From assembly GCA_022778585.1 (NCBI GenBank), contig JALFTI010000010.1, positions 225,495-289,494 on the forward strand: a stretch of 64,000 bases of DNA, in the 5' to 3' direction. The stretch is from Pygmaiobacter massiliensis. Lineage in GTDB: Bacteria > Bacillota > Clostridia > Oscillospirales > Ruminococcaceae. Of the stretch, positions 7,715 to 14,666 are shown piece after piece. The translations under genes were made by a program, and so were the position numbers. The notes below the pieces were generated by a model that ran no database searches, was not told the origin of the DNA, and saw only the letters and a list, made by a program, of their open reading frames with translations. Positions within the stretch are counted from its first letter, which is position 1; each line of letters opens with the position of its first letter.

Positions 7715-8464
7715 ATGCTGAAACAAGTGGTATTCGATCTGGGCGGCGTCGTGGTGGATTATGATCCTCACAGCTATCTGGCCGATCGTTTTTTAAATAA
7801 GCCGCTGGAAGATTTTCTTTATGAAAAAATTTTTGCAAGCGACACCTGGCGGGACCTGAACGCCGGGCGTATTACCTTGGCGCGCGCCACTGAATTGATA
7901 CTGGCCGCCTGCGGCACACGCCGCTATGAGGGGCAGATGGTGCTGGACGACTGGCGGGATATGCTGACTACCAAACGGGATACGGTTCGGCTGATGGAAG
8001 AGCTGAAAAATGCAGGTTATCCGCTTTATTACCTTTCCGATATTTCCCAGGATGTGTTGGACATATTCCGGCGCCGCAAATCCTTTATGCCGCTTTTTTC
8101 GGGCGGCGCTGCCTCTTGTGAGGAACAGCTTTTAAAACCGGACCCTGCATTTTTCCGCGTTCTTTTGGAACGCTACCATCTGCAGCCTTCCGAAACGGTT
8201 TTTATTGACGACCGAAAGGAAAATATTGATGCGGCCAACGCCCTTGGTATGACTGCAATTCCCTTCCGGGACAGTAAAGATTTGCGCCAGACCCTGCTGT
8301 TTTTGGGGTTTCCCTTAAAAACCGGGGTGCGCCGTTCCCACAAAAGCACTTCTGGACGCAAGAAAAAAACGCAGCCGGATGCTGCCTCTATTAAAGCTAT
8401 TTTTAAACCCGGCAAGCAGCCTCAACCAAACCAGGAAGAAAGGCAAACCGATTTGCCTTTATAA
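7715..8464 (+). CDS. HAD-superfamily hydrolase (YihX-like) with basic C-terminal tail
   Basis: Predicted sugar-phosphate or nucleotide phosphatase of 249 residues. HAD motifs: VVFDLGGVVVDYDP (nucleophile Asp near residue 8), LYYLSDIS (motif II), EEQLLKPDPAFF (Lys of motif III) and ETVFIDDRKENIDAANALGM (motif IV acids). Family members end soon after that; here about 45 extra residues follow, rich in Lys/Arg and Gln/Pro (RRSHKSTSGRKKKTQ, then PGKQPQPNQEER), probably disordered and possibly nucleic-acid binding. The start at 7715 has AAGGAG ten bases before. The substrate is unknown. Confidence 0.85.
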   Translation: MLKQVVFDLGGVVVDYDPHSYLADRFLNKPLEDFLYEKIFASDTWRDLNAGRITLARATELILAACGTRRYEGQMVLDDWRDMLTTKRDTVRLMEELKNAGYPLYYLSDISQDVLDIFRRRKSFMPLFSGGAASCEEQLLKPDPAFFRVLLERYHLQPSETVFIDDRKENIDAANALGMTAIPFRDSKDLRQTLLFLGFPLKTGVRRSHKSTSGRKKKTQPDAASIKAIFKPGKQPQPNQEERQTDLPL

Positions 8465-8471
8465 AATTTGC

Positions 8472-8505
8472 AAAAAGCGCAGGAGGATAACCTCCTGCGC
8501 TTTTT
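8472..8505. terminator. Bidirectional terminator between the HAD gene and sigG
   Basis: AAAAAGCGCAGGAGG ATAA CCTCCTGCGCTTTTT: A/T runs on both sides let it end transcription from both convergent genes. Confidence 0.93.
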
Positions 8506-8519
8506 ACTGTGACTACTTT

Positions 8520-9296
8520 TCAGTCGGACAACTCGTCCCGAATATGTTCCAGTGCCCCTTTTTCCAGCCTGGAAACCTGCGCCTGCGAAATACCGATTTC
8601 CTTTGCCACTTCCATCTGGGTACGCCCCTGCAAAAAGCGCAGTGCCATAATTTTCTTTTCCCGTTCGCTCAAGCTTTGTATGGTATCCCGAAAGGTCATG
8701 GCGCTAATCCAGCTTTCCTCGCCGCTCTCATCCCCAATCTGGTCCATTACACACACAGGGTCGCTGCCATCCTGATAAATTGGTTCATATAGCGAAATTG
8801 GGTCCACCACCGACTCCAATGCAAGTGCGACCGCCTGCTGCGGCTGCTGCAGACGCTGCGCAATTTGGGCAATCGTGGGTTCCCGGTCCAATTCCTTCTG
8901 CAGCTGTTCCTTGGCCTGCATGGCCTGGCTTGCCAGGTCCCGCACCGAACGGCTGACCCTGACCGGATTATTGTCGCGCAGAAAGCGGCGAATCTCCCCC
9001 ACAATCATTGGAACACCGTAGGTGGAAAACCGTACCCCCAAACTGGGGTCAAACCCGTCCACGGCTTTAATAAGGCCAATGCAGCCTACCTGGAACAGAT
9101 CATCCATATTTTCCTTGCGGCCGGCAAACTTTTGCACCACACTCAGCACCAGGCGCAGGTTTCCTGCAATCATCTTTTGCCTGGCCATGGCATCTCCATC
9201 GTGGGCCTGTTTTAAAAGCTGCTGTTTTTCCGCTTCCTTCAGTACCGGAAGCCGGGAAGTATCTAACCCGCATAATTCTACCTTTCCGTAGTACAA
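8520..9296 (-). CDS. sigG: Sporulation RNA polymerase sigma factor, late forespore (sigma-G)
   Basis: Directs forespore gene expression after engulfment. The translation matches sigma-G closely: KVELCGLDTSRLPVLK at the N-terminus, GNLRLVLSVVQKF and DLFQVGCIGLIKAVDGF (region 2), NNPVRVSRSVRDLASQAMQ (region 3), and GRTQMEVAKEIGISQAQVSR (region 4.2 helix-turn-helix). The start is set at a TTG (9296-9294), which aligns with the start of known sigma-G proteins and has GGGGTG nine bases upstream. ATG 9311 is an alternative with no ribosome binding site. The in-frame ATG at 9380 lies inside the sigE terminator and is rejected. A forespore-type promoter lies at 9355-9328. Confidence 0.96.
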   Translation of the reverse strand: MYYGKVELCGLDTSRLPVLKEAEKQQLLKQAHDGDAMARQKMIAGNLRLVLSVVQKFAGRKENMDDLFQVGCIGLIKAVDGFDPSLGVRFSTYGVPMIVGEIRRFLRDNNPVRVSRSVRDLASQAMQAKEQLQKELDREPTIAQIAQRLQQPQQAVALALESVVDPISLYEPIYQDGSDPVCVMDQIGDESGEESWISAMTFRDTIQSLSEREKKIMALRFLQGRTQMEVAKEIGISQAQVSRLEKGALEHIRDELSD

Positions 9297-9327
9297 ATCC
9301 CCACACCCCATTCTTGGTTTCAGGGGA

Positions 9328-9355
9328 TAGTATGGGGGAAATGCGGGTAAATTCA
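9328..9355 (-). promoter_or_regulatory. Candidate sigma-F/sigma-G type promoter of sigG
   Basis: TGAATT (9355-9350), 15 bases, CATACTA (9334-9328) on the minus strand. The -10 fits the sigma-G consensus CATnnTA exactly and the -35 matches five of six of TGAATA. Autoregulated forespore expression of sigG is known in Bacillus; its use here is inferred. Confidence 0.55.
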
Positions 9356-9358
9356 GTC

Positions 9359-9396
9359 CAAAAAGCGGCTGGTAAATCATAACAGCCGCTTTTTTC
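9359..9396 (-). terminator. Intrinsic terminator after sigE
   Basis: AAAAAGCGGCTG / CAGCCGCTTTTT hairpin just after the sigE stop and before sigG, which separates the spoIIGA-sigE unit from sigG. Confidence 0.88.
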
Positions 9397-9414
9397 CATT
9401 ATCATACCAATATT

Positions 9415-10128
9415 TTATAATACCAGTTCCAGTTCTGCTTTCAGCCTTTTTATAATTCTTTTTTCCAGGCGTGAAATATAGCTTTGGGAAATGCCAATCT
9501 GGTCAGCCACCTCTTTTTGAGTGTACTCTCTTCCACCGGTTAGGCCAAACCGCATCTTCATAATCATTTGTTCCCGGGGAGAAAGCTTTCCGATAGCCCG
9601 GTAAAGTAGGCTGCGTTCATCATCCTTTTCCAGCCCAGCCGATACCGTATCTTCCTGTGTGCCAAGCACATCTCCCAATAAAAGCTCATTTCCATCGCCG
9701 TCAATATTGAGCGGTTCATCTATACTGGCTTCGGTGCGCCGATTGCTGCTTTTGCGCAGATACATTAAAATTTCGTTTTCAATACAGCGGGAAGCATAGG
9801 TAGCCAATTTAATATTTTTCTGAGGCATAAAAGTATTCACTGCCTTTACCAAACCAATGGTACCAATCGAAATCGTGTCTTCAATGTTAAGGCCCGTGTT
9901 TTCAAACTTTTTAGCAATGTATACCACCAGCCTTAAATTCCGGGTAATCAAAAGCTCCCGGCTTGCTTCATTGCCCTGGGCAAGCCCTTTAAAAGCCTCG
10001 GCCTCTTCCTGTGCGGTCAAAGGCGGAGGCAAAGTTTGCGGGCCGTTTATGTAATAGCTGTAGCGGGCTCGGTCAAACCTGGCCCGCACACGGCGCAGCC
10101 AGCATAAAATGGTGGTTTTCCAGTTCAT
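9415..10128 (-). CDS. sigE: Sporulation sigma factor of the mother cell (pro-sigma-E)
   Basis: Early mother-cell sigma factor, made as an inactive precursor. The 237-residue product begins with a basic, amphipathic pro-sequence ([20 protein letters not shown]) before the conserved [15 protein letters not shown], where family members are cut. Region 2 ([51 protein letters not shown]) and region 4 ([20 protein letters not shown]) match sigma-E almost throughout. Its ATG overlaps the stop of spoIIGA, the protease that activates it, so the pair is translationally coupled. A terminator follows. Confidence 0.97.
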   Translation of the reverse strand: MNWKTTILCWLRRVRARFDRARYSYYINGPQTLPPPLTAQEEAEAFKGLAQGNEASRELLITRNLRLVVYIAKKFENTGLNIEDTISIGTIGLVKAVNTFMPQKNIKLATYASRCIENEILMYLRKSSNRRTEASIDEPLNIDGDGNELLLGDVLGTQEDTVSAGLEKDDERSLLYRAIGKLSPREQMIMKMRFGLTGGREYTQKEVADQIGISQSYISRLEKRIIKRLKAELELVL

Positions 10129-11027
10129 ACAACTCGCTTCCCTTCTGTTTTTTGCCTGTTTTCTTCCAGCTGGCGGGCCATCTGCGGCCCTATAAGCGCT
10201 TCGTACTGCCCCTGTGCCAGCGGCCTGTTTACAAACGCCACCGTTGCCGGGCGGCAGGTTGTAACTTTACCGGCGCGGCACACCGAAACCGCCTGGCAAA
10301 AAACAGCGGGCAACACGCAGTCTCCCGCCGCCGTTTGGCATGGCAAAAGCTGCAAACCCGGGCTTAAGGTGCCTTTTTCAAAATAATCTGCAATTCTTTG
10401 CTCCTGCTGCTGTGCCAAATGTAATAAGCCAGGCCGCCAGCTAACCAAAACGACCGGTCGGCCGGCATACACATCTTGTAAAGCAAATCCGGTGTCATAA
10501 AGGGCCGCCAAATGAATTGCCCCCTGCCCTTCAAATTCCAACACCAGGTCCATTGTAATATCTTCCCCAGGGGGCGAAAAAAACACCGACCATATTTCCA
10601 GCACCAGGTAAACTGCCGCCACGCACCCAAGCAGCAAAAATGGCGAAATTTGAAAATAGACCTGGTAGCGGTAGACTAGTATACCTGGCACCTTTAAAAC
10701 CTGAACAGCAAAGAGCACTGCACCAGCCAGCAAAAAATTGAGTGCTCCATACCACACCATGCAGCGCCAATACACTTGAAACCCATGCCAGCCAAATGCT
10801 GTTCTTACTGCCAAAAGACCCATTCCCAACCGTACCAGCAAGGCCAAAGGTCCCGGTATGGCGGGCACCAAAAGCAACAGCGCTGAACTTGCCGCCAGCC
10901 CAGCTGCCATAGCAAGCCGATATCTGCCGCCGCAGGCCGCTGCCAAGCGCCCCGCCAAGGTCAAAAGACACAAATCAATGACAAAATCTACCGCCAATAG
11001 CACATCCAGATAGATGACCTGTTTCAT
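10125..11027 (-). CDS. spoIIGA: Sigma-E processing peptidase
   Basis: Membrane-bound aspartic protease that removes the pro-sequence of sigma-E on a signal from the forespore. The 300-residue product has about five hydrophobic helices in the first 165 residues (starting [20 protein letters not shown]). A soluble domain follows, with the single Asp-Thr-Gly active-site motif in [20 protein letters not shown] (Asp near residue 185; the family has D-S/T-G). The ATG has AAGGGGG eight bases before. It overlaps sigE by four bases. A Spo0A-type box lies before its candidate -10. Confidence 0.93.
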   Translation of the reverse strand: MKQVIYLDVLLAVDFVIDLCLLTLAGRLAAACGGRYRLAMAAGLAASSALLLLVPAIPGPLALLVRLGMGLLAVRTAFGWHGFQVYWRCMVWYGALNFLLAGAVLFAVQVLKVPGILVYRYQVYFQISPFLLLGCVAAVYLVLEIWSVFFSPPGEDITMDLVLEFEGQGAIHLAALYDTGFALQDVYAGRPVVLVSWRPGLLHLAQQQEQRIADYFEKGTLSPGLQLLPCQTAAGDCVLPAVFCQAVSVCRAGKVTTCRPATVAFVNRPLAQGQYEALIGPQMARQLEENRQKTEGKRVV

Positions 11028-11053
11028 CTTGTGCCCCCTTTGTCTGCAGGGCC

Positions 11054-11087
11054 AGTATACCGCTATTGGGCTGCAAACCCTGCCGAA
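11054..11087 (-). promoter_or_regulatory. Candidate Spo0A-controlled promoter of spoIIGA-sigE
   Basis: On the minus strand TATACT (11059-11054) is a good -10, but no proper -35 lies 16-18 bases before it. A perfect Spo0A box (TGNCGAA: TGCCGAA on the plus strand, 11081-11087) is centred about 37 bases before the expected start point. The Bacillus spoIIG promoter has the same layout, a poor -35 with a 0A box over it. Confidence 0.45.
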
Positions 11088-11365
11088 GGACGCCGCTTTT
11101 AAGCTAACTGGTTGATTTTATCTGCTAAAAAGTTTTGCCTCCAAAAGCTTTATCAGAAAATTCTTTTTTCGCTTCTGGGCATCTTTCTGCAAAAAGTCCT
11201 AAACTGTTTTTTCGATTCGTCTTCGCCATAAAAAGCCGCCGCTTGTATGTGTGTAAAACATCTTCTTTCGAAGCTGTCTTTTTGCTATTTAAGCGTTTTG
11301 GGAAGTTTTTTAAAGCGTTAAAACTTATTTATGTACCCAATACCACCCCTATTTTTATCAAAACA
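11088..11365. other. Intergenic stretch upstream of spoIIGA
   Basis: No gene seen. A second TTCGCCA (0A-box match, 11222-11228) with partial repeats beside it lies about 170 bases upstream of the spoIIGA promoter. The rest is A/T-rich and featureless to me. Confidence 0.4.
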
Positions 11366-11407
11366 AAAGGATACCCGCTTTTCCAAATAAGAAAAGCGGG
11401 TATCCTT
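11366..11407 (-). terminator. Intrinsic terminator at the end of the alaS-to-rlmA operon
   Basis: Long stem AAGGATACCCGCTTTTC / GAAAAGCGGGTATCCTT with T-rich tails on both sides, 70 bases after the rlmA stop. Nothing else lies between. Confidence 0.85.
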
Positions 11408-11481
11408 TCTGTTATTGCTTTTGTCTTAATTGCACTGCACCGCCTGCACACAGCTAGCCTTTGTGCCAAGCACGACACCGT

Positions 11482-12315
11482 TCAGCGCTCTTTGCGCCGG
11501 TAGACCAAAAAATCAAACGCAATTTGGGTTTTAAGTGTTTCCAATTGTGCCAGCTTCTGCGCACCCTGCTGGGGAGTTTTCCAATAATAGGGGGTCATCG
11601 CAAACAGGTCCTGAATCTGCTGTTTGTTTTCCAGGCAAATTTCTCCTCGAACCGGCACTCTTTTTTCCATCTGAAAACCGAAATATGCCACTTCCTTCTG
11701 CTCATTTTCATAGGGGGTACTGTACAGTACCTGTTTTAGTTCCCACAAATGCCGCGGGCCCGGCACTGCATACAAAAACACACCGCCGGGACAAACCACC
11801 CTTGCAAACTCCTCTTGCGCTACCGGTGCAAACACATTGGTCAGGCAGCTTACGCTGGCTGTACGCACCGGCATAGAAAAGCTGCTGGCCACCGCAAATT
11901 CCACATTTGCAACACGCTTTGCGGCACTGCGCACCGCTGCTTTGGAAATGTCAAACCCCGCTACATACACCCTGGGCATGCTTTGCGCCAGGCAACCGGT
12001 ATAATATCCTTCGCCGCAGCCCGCATCCAGCAAGGTCTGTTGTGCATTTTTGCTTTCTCCCAAAGCCTTTTGTGCCAGCTGACACAGCATATCCGCAAAA
12101 GCAGCATAAAAACCTCGCTCCAAAAAACGGCGGCGGGCCAACACCATCTGTTTATCGTCTCCAGGCAAGCTGGAATGCTTGCGGTTTACCGGCAAAAGAT
12201 TGGCATATCCCTCCTTTGCCAGGTCAAAGCTGTGGCGGTTTTGGCAGCGCAGCGCACCGTTTTCTTTTTTAAGTACGCCTTTGCATATTGGGCAGCAGAA
12301 AAAAGACTCCTGCAT
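11482..12315 (-). CDS. rlmA: 23S rRNA (guanine-N1)-methyltransferase family protein
   Basis: SAM-dependent methyltransferase of 277 residues that modifies 23S rRNA. The N-terminal zinc finger is clear (CPICKG near 8-13, then CQNRHSFDLAKEGYANLL). The Rossmann domain follows with TLLDAGCGEGYYTGCLA (SAM loop, near residue 95) and VYVAGFDISKAAVRSAAKR. Members modify G745 or G748; which one cannot be told here. The ATG follows GGGGGAGA and stands 22 bases after the RNase M5-HAD gene. It is the last gene of its operon. Confidence 0.88.
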   Translation of the reverse strand: MQESFFCCPICKGVLKKENGALRCQNRHSFDLAKEGYANLLPVNRKHSSLPGDDKQMVLARRRFLERGFYAAFADMLCQLAQKALGESKNAQQTLLDAGCGEGYYTGCLAQSMPRVYVAGFDISKAAVRSAAKRVANVEFAVASSFSMPVRTASVSCLTNVFAPVAQEEFARVVCPGGVFLYAVPGPRHLWELKQVLYSTPYENEQKEVAYFGFQMEKRVPVRGEICLENKQQIQDLFAMTPYYWKTPQQGAQKLAQLETLKTQIAFDFLVYRRKER

Positions 12316-12337
12316 AACATTCTCCCCCCTGGCCGTT

Positions 12338-13606
12338 TCAGGTTAAAACCTGCAAAATAGAAGCCAACTCTTTGCAGGACACATCCGCATCCGCACAATC
12401 TGCCGCGCGCCCCACCCCAATGGTGGCAAGCCCAGCCCGTTTTGCCCCTGCCATGTCGTCCTCGGGGTTATCTCCAATCATTACCGCGTTTTCCGGGCTG
12501 GTATTAGCCTGTTGCAAAGCGTACTCAAACATCCGCCGGTCCGGTTTATCATAGCCTACAAGGCCGGAGACAAACACCCCTGAAAGATAGGGATCCAGCC
12601 CTAAGGCAGTAACCACCTGCGGAAGCTCGGGGTAATTATTGGATAAAATGTACTGGCGATACCCGCGCTTTTGAAGGGTGGAAAGCACCGTTACTGCGTC
12701 CTGCTTCAGACGGTTATTGGCCGGGTTTAAAAGGGCCGGGCGCAGCTGGCGTGCCATGGCATCGGCTTCCTGCCGTAAAAAGCCATATTCCTGATAAACC
12801 TGCGAAAACTTTTCTTCTACAAACCGCCACCATGCTCCCTGCTGCTGCGCCAGGGCCCGAGTATCCGGCAGGCCGCACCACCAGGGCAGGCAGCGAAAAC
12901 GCAGCCGCTCCATCAACTGTTCCAGCGTAACCGGGTGGTCGGGTTTGAGCGTATGGATGCTGTGGTAGGCCGTTTCAACCCAGGTGTGGTCCGGCTCGGT
13001 CAAGGTTCCATGAAAATCCCAAAAAAGGACCGGCTTTTCACATAAAAGGTTGGCAAGCTCCTCGTAGGTATAGGTGGCGTTCAAGGTTTCCAGCAAAGCC
13101 TTTTTCGAAAGCCTTGCAGGCATTCCTACCCGCTGCAGCAGCTCGGTGCGCCGCTGTGCCGAATTTTGGGTGCCGGAAAGGCCAAGGGCATATAAATCGG
13201 TATAGGTAATTTTTCTGCCATTGCGGGGCTTTTCCTGGGTGGCGCCCGCACGGCGCAGCGCTTGCAGTATTACCTCGTTGGGCAGGCCTTCCACCCCCAA
13301 GGTTCCCTCTTTGGAAGGGGCGGCTTTGCGCGACTCCTTTCCTTTTACTGCCGGTACATACGCATGTTTGATAACGGCCCCCCGGGCAAAATTCTGAATA
13401 TAATTGCGGATGCGAAACCCTGCCGCGTCCGAATCGGTCAGAATAATAATCCCGCGCTTTTTTCCCAGTGTTTTGATGAGTTCACGCTTTTCTGCGTCCC
13501 GATAGATGGAAAACCCGCCGGTAGTCAACACCAAACCATCGATAATGCCGCTTAGCCGGGCGGCGTCGTATTTTCCCTCTACAATTACCAATTCATTAAT
13601 CCGCAT
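12338..13606 (-). CDS. RNase M5-like Toprim protein fused to a HAD hydrolase
   Basis: A two-domain protein of 422 residues. Residues 1-185 match ribonuclease M5 (5S rRNA maturation): VIVEGKYDAARL, GIIILTDSDAAGFRIRNYI (Toprim acids), GVEGLPNEVI, TDLYALGLSG and RRTELLQRVGMPARLSKKAL. Residues 190-420 are a HAD phosphatase: VLFWDFHGTLTEPDH (motif I, with His where the second Asp usually stands), YILSNNYP (II), YDKPDRRMFEYAL (III Lys) and VMIGDNPEDDMAGAKRAG (IV). No stop or frameshift separates the parts. Its start overlaps holA by 11 bases. In relatives the RNase M5 domain normally stands alone. Confidence 0.88.
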   Translation of the reverse strand: MRINELVIVEGKYDAARLSGIIDGLVLTTGGFSIYRDAEKRELIKTLGKKRGIIILTDSDAAGFRIRNYIQNFARGAVIKHAYVPAVKGKESRKAAPSKEGTLGVEGLPNEVILQALRRAGATQEKPRNGRKITYTDLYALGLSGTQNSAQRRTELLQRVGMPARLSKKALLETLNATYTYEELANLLCEKPVLFWDFHGTLTEPDHTWVETAYHSIHTLKPDHPVTLEQLMERLRFRCLPWWCGLPDTRALAQQQGAWWRFVEEKFSQVYQEYGFLRQEADAMARQLRPALLNPANNRLKQDAVTVLSTLQKRGYRQYILSNNYPELPQVVTALGLDPYLSGVFVSGLVGYDKPDRRMFEYALQQANTSPENAVMIGDNPEDDMAGAKRAGLATIGVGRAADCADADVSCKELASILQVLT

Positions 13607-14666
13607 ACTGCCCCCGCCTGTTGCAAAGCAACAGCTGACCTACCGCCAGCCGCAGCTGGTCTTCTCGTTCCATTGTACTGCCTTTTAACCGCCGGTCCAG
13701 GTCGCCCAAAATTTGCAGGCAGCCTGCCAGCTGCGCCGCTGTGCGCCCCGAAACCTCCCGCGAAAGTTTTTTCAGCCGGTACTCTTTTCCCTTGCCATAC
13801 AATTGTTCCGCAATCTCTTCCACACTCAAATGGGCCTGCCTGCCACACAAAAGCTGATACATATCCAGGTAGGTACTTGCCAGGGCGGCGGCAATCATTA
13901 GTGGTTCCTGCTGCAGATACAACAGTTCGTCCAACAAATGAAAAGCCATTCCCGCCTTGCCGGCCAGAATCAGACGGGAGAGTTCAAACACATCCGCTTC
14001 TATGCTTCGGGTGGCCATATGCTGTACCAGCTGCCGGTTTACGGTGCCATAGCCAGCCGCAGCCGCCAGCTTTTCGCATTCTGCCCGCAATAGATACAAA
14101 TCAATTTTACAGCGCTCCACCAAAAGCCGGGCGGCGTCCTCTTCCATGTGAGCGCCCAGCTGTTCACAATACTGCACAACCTGCCGGCGGGCAGCCGCTT
14201 CGTTGGGCTTTTCCAGCGCAGCTACCACACCGTATTTTTCCACCGCTGTCAAAAGCGGTTTTGCGGTCGCGGGCAGCTTAATGGACGCCGGCTTGCCATA
14301 TTTTGCAGGCGCTTCCTTCACCAAAACCGTAAAAACAAGCACTGCGCTTTCCAGCTGAGGACAAAGTTCGGCCAAAAGCTTTATATCATCGGCCGGCATG
14401 GCTGTGGGTTCCATATGAGAAAATAGGACAACCCTTTTGTCCCCCAAAAGGGTAATAGCCCCGGCCGCTTCCACCGCGCGCTGAATTTCCGGCACAGGCC
14501 CCGCCAGCACCGTAGGCTGTTCCCCTTCGGGACCGGTCATATGGCATACCACCCGCTGTGCAGCGGCATCCAGAAGGTATTCATCGGCACTGTACAAAAG
14601 CCAGCAGGAAGATTGCTGCTGTGCCTTTATGGCTCTCAAAAGCTCATCCAAATTCCATATTGCCAC
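13596..14666 (-). CDS. holA: DNA polymerase III delta subunit
   Basis: Clamp-loader subunit that opens the sliding clamp. The 356-residue product has the family pattern: SCWLLYSADEYLLDAAAQRV (fold start), KRVVLFSHMEP, a variant linker with LEKPNEAAARRQVVQYCEQLG, and the C-terminal helical domain with ADVFELSRLILAGKAGMAFH and REVSGRTAAQLAGCLQILGD. It touches comEC (one-base overlap at 14666), the common comEC-holA arrangement in Firmicutes. Confidence 0.93.
   Translation of the reverse strand: MAIWNLDELLRAIKAQQQSSCWLLYSADEYLLDAAAQRVVCHMTGPEGEQPTVLAGPVPEIQRAVEAAGAITLLGDKRVVLFSHMEPTAMPADDIKLLAELCPQLESAVLVFTVLVKEAPAKYGKPASIKLPATAKPLLTAVEKYGVVAALEKPNEAAARRQVVQYCEQLGAHMEEDAARLLVERCKIDLYLLRAECEKLAAAAGYGTVNRQLVQHMATRSIEADVFELSRLILAGKAGMAFHLLDELLYLQQEPLMIAAALASTYLDMYQLLCGRQAHLSVEEIAEQLYGKGKEYRLKKLSREVSGRTAAQLAGCLQILGDLDRRLKGSTMEREDQLRLAVGQLLLCNRRGQYAD

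Noticed and set aside
9297..9380. N-terminal extension of sigG from an ATG at 9380
   Set aside because: The ATG lies in the loop of the sigE terminator and the extension matches no sigma-G; the TTG at 9296 aligns with the family start.
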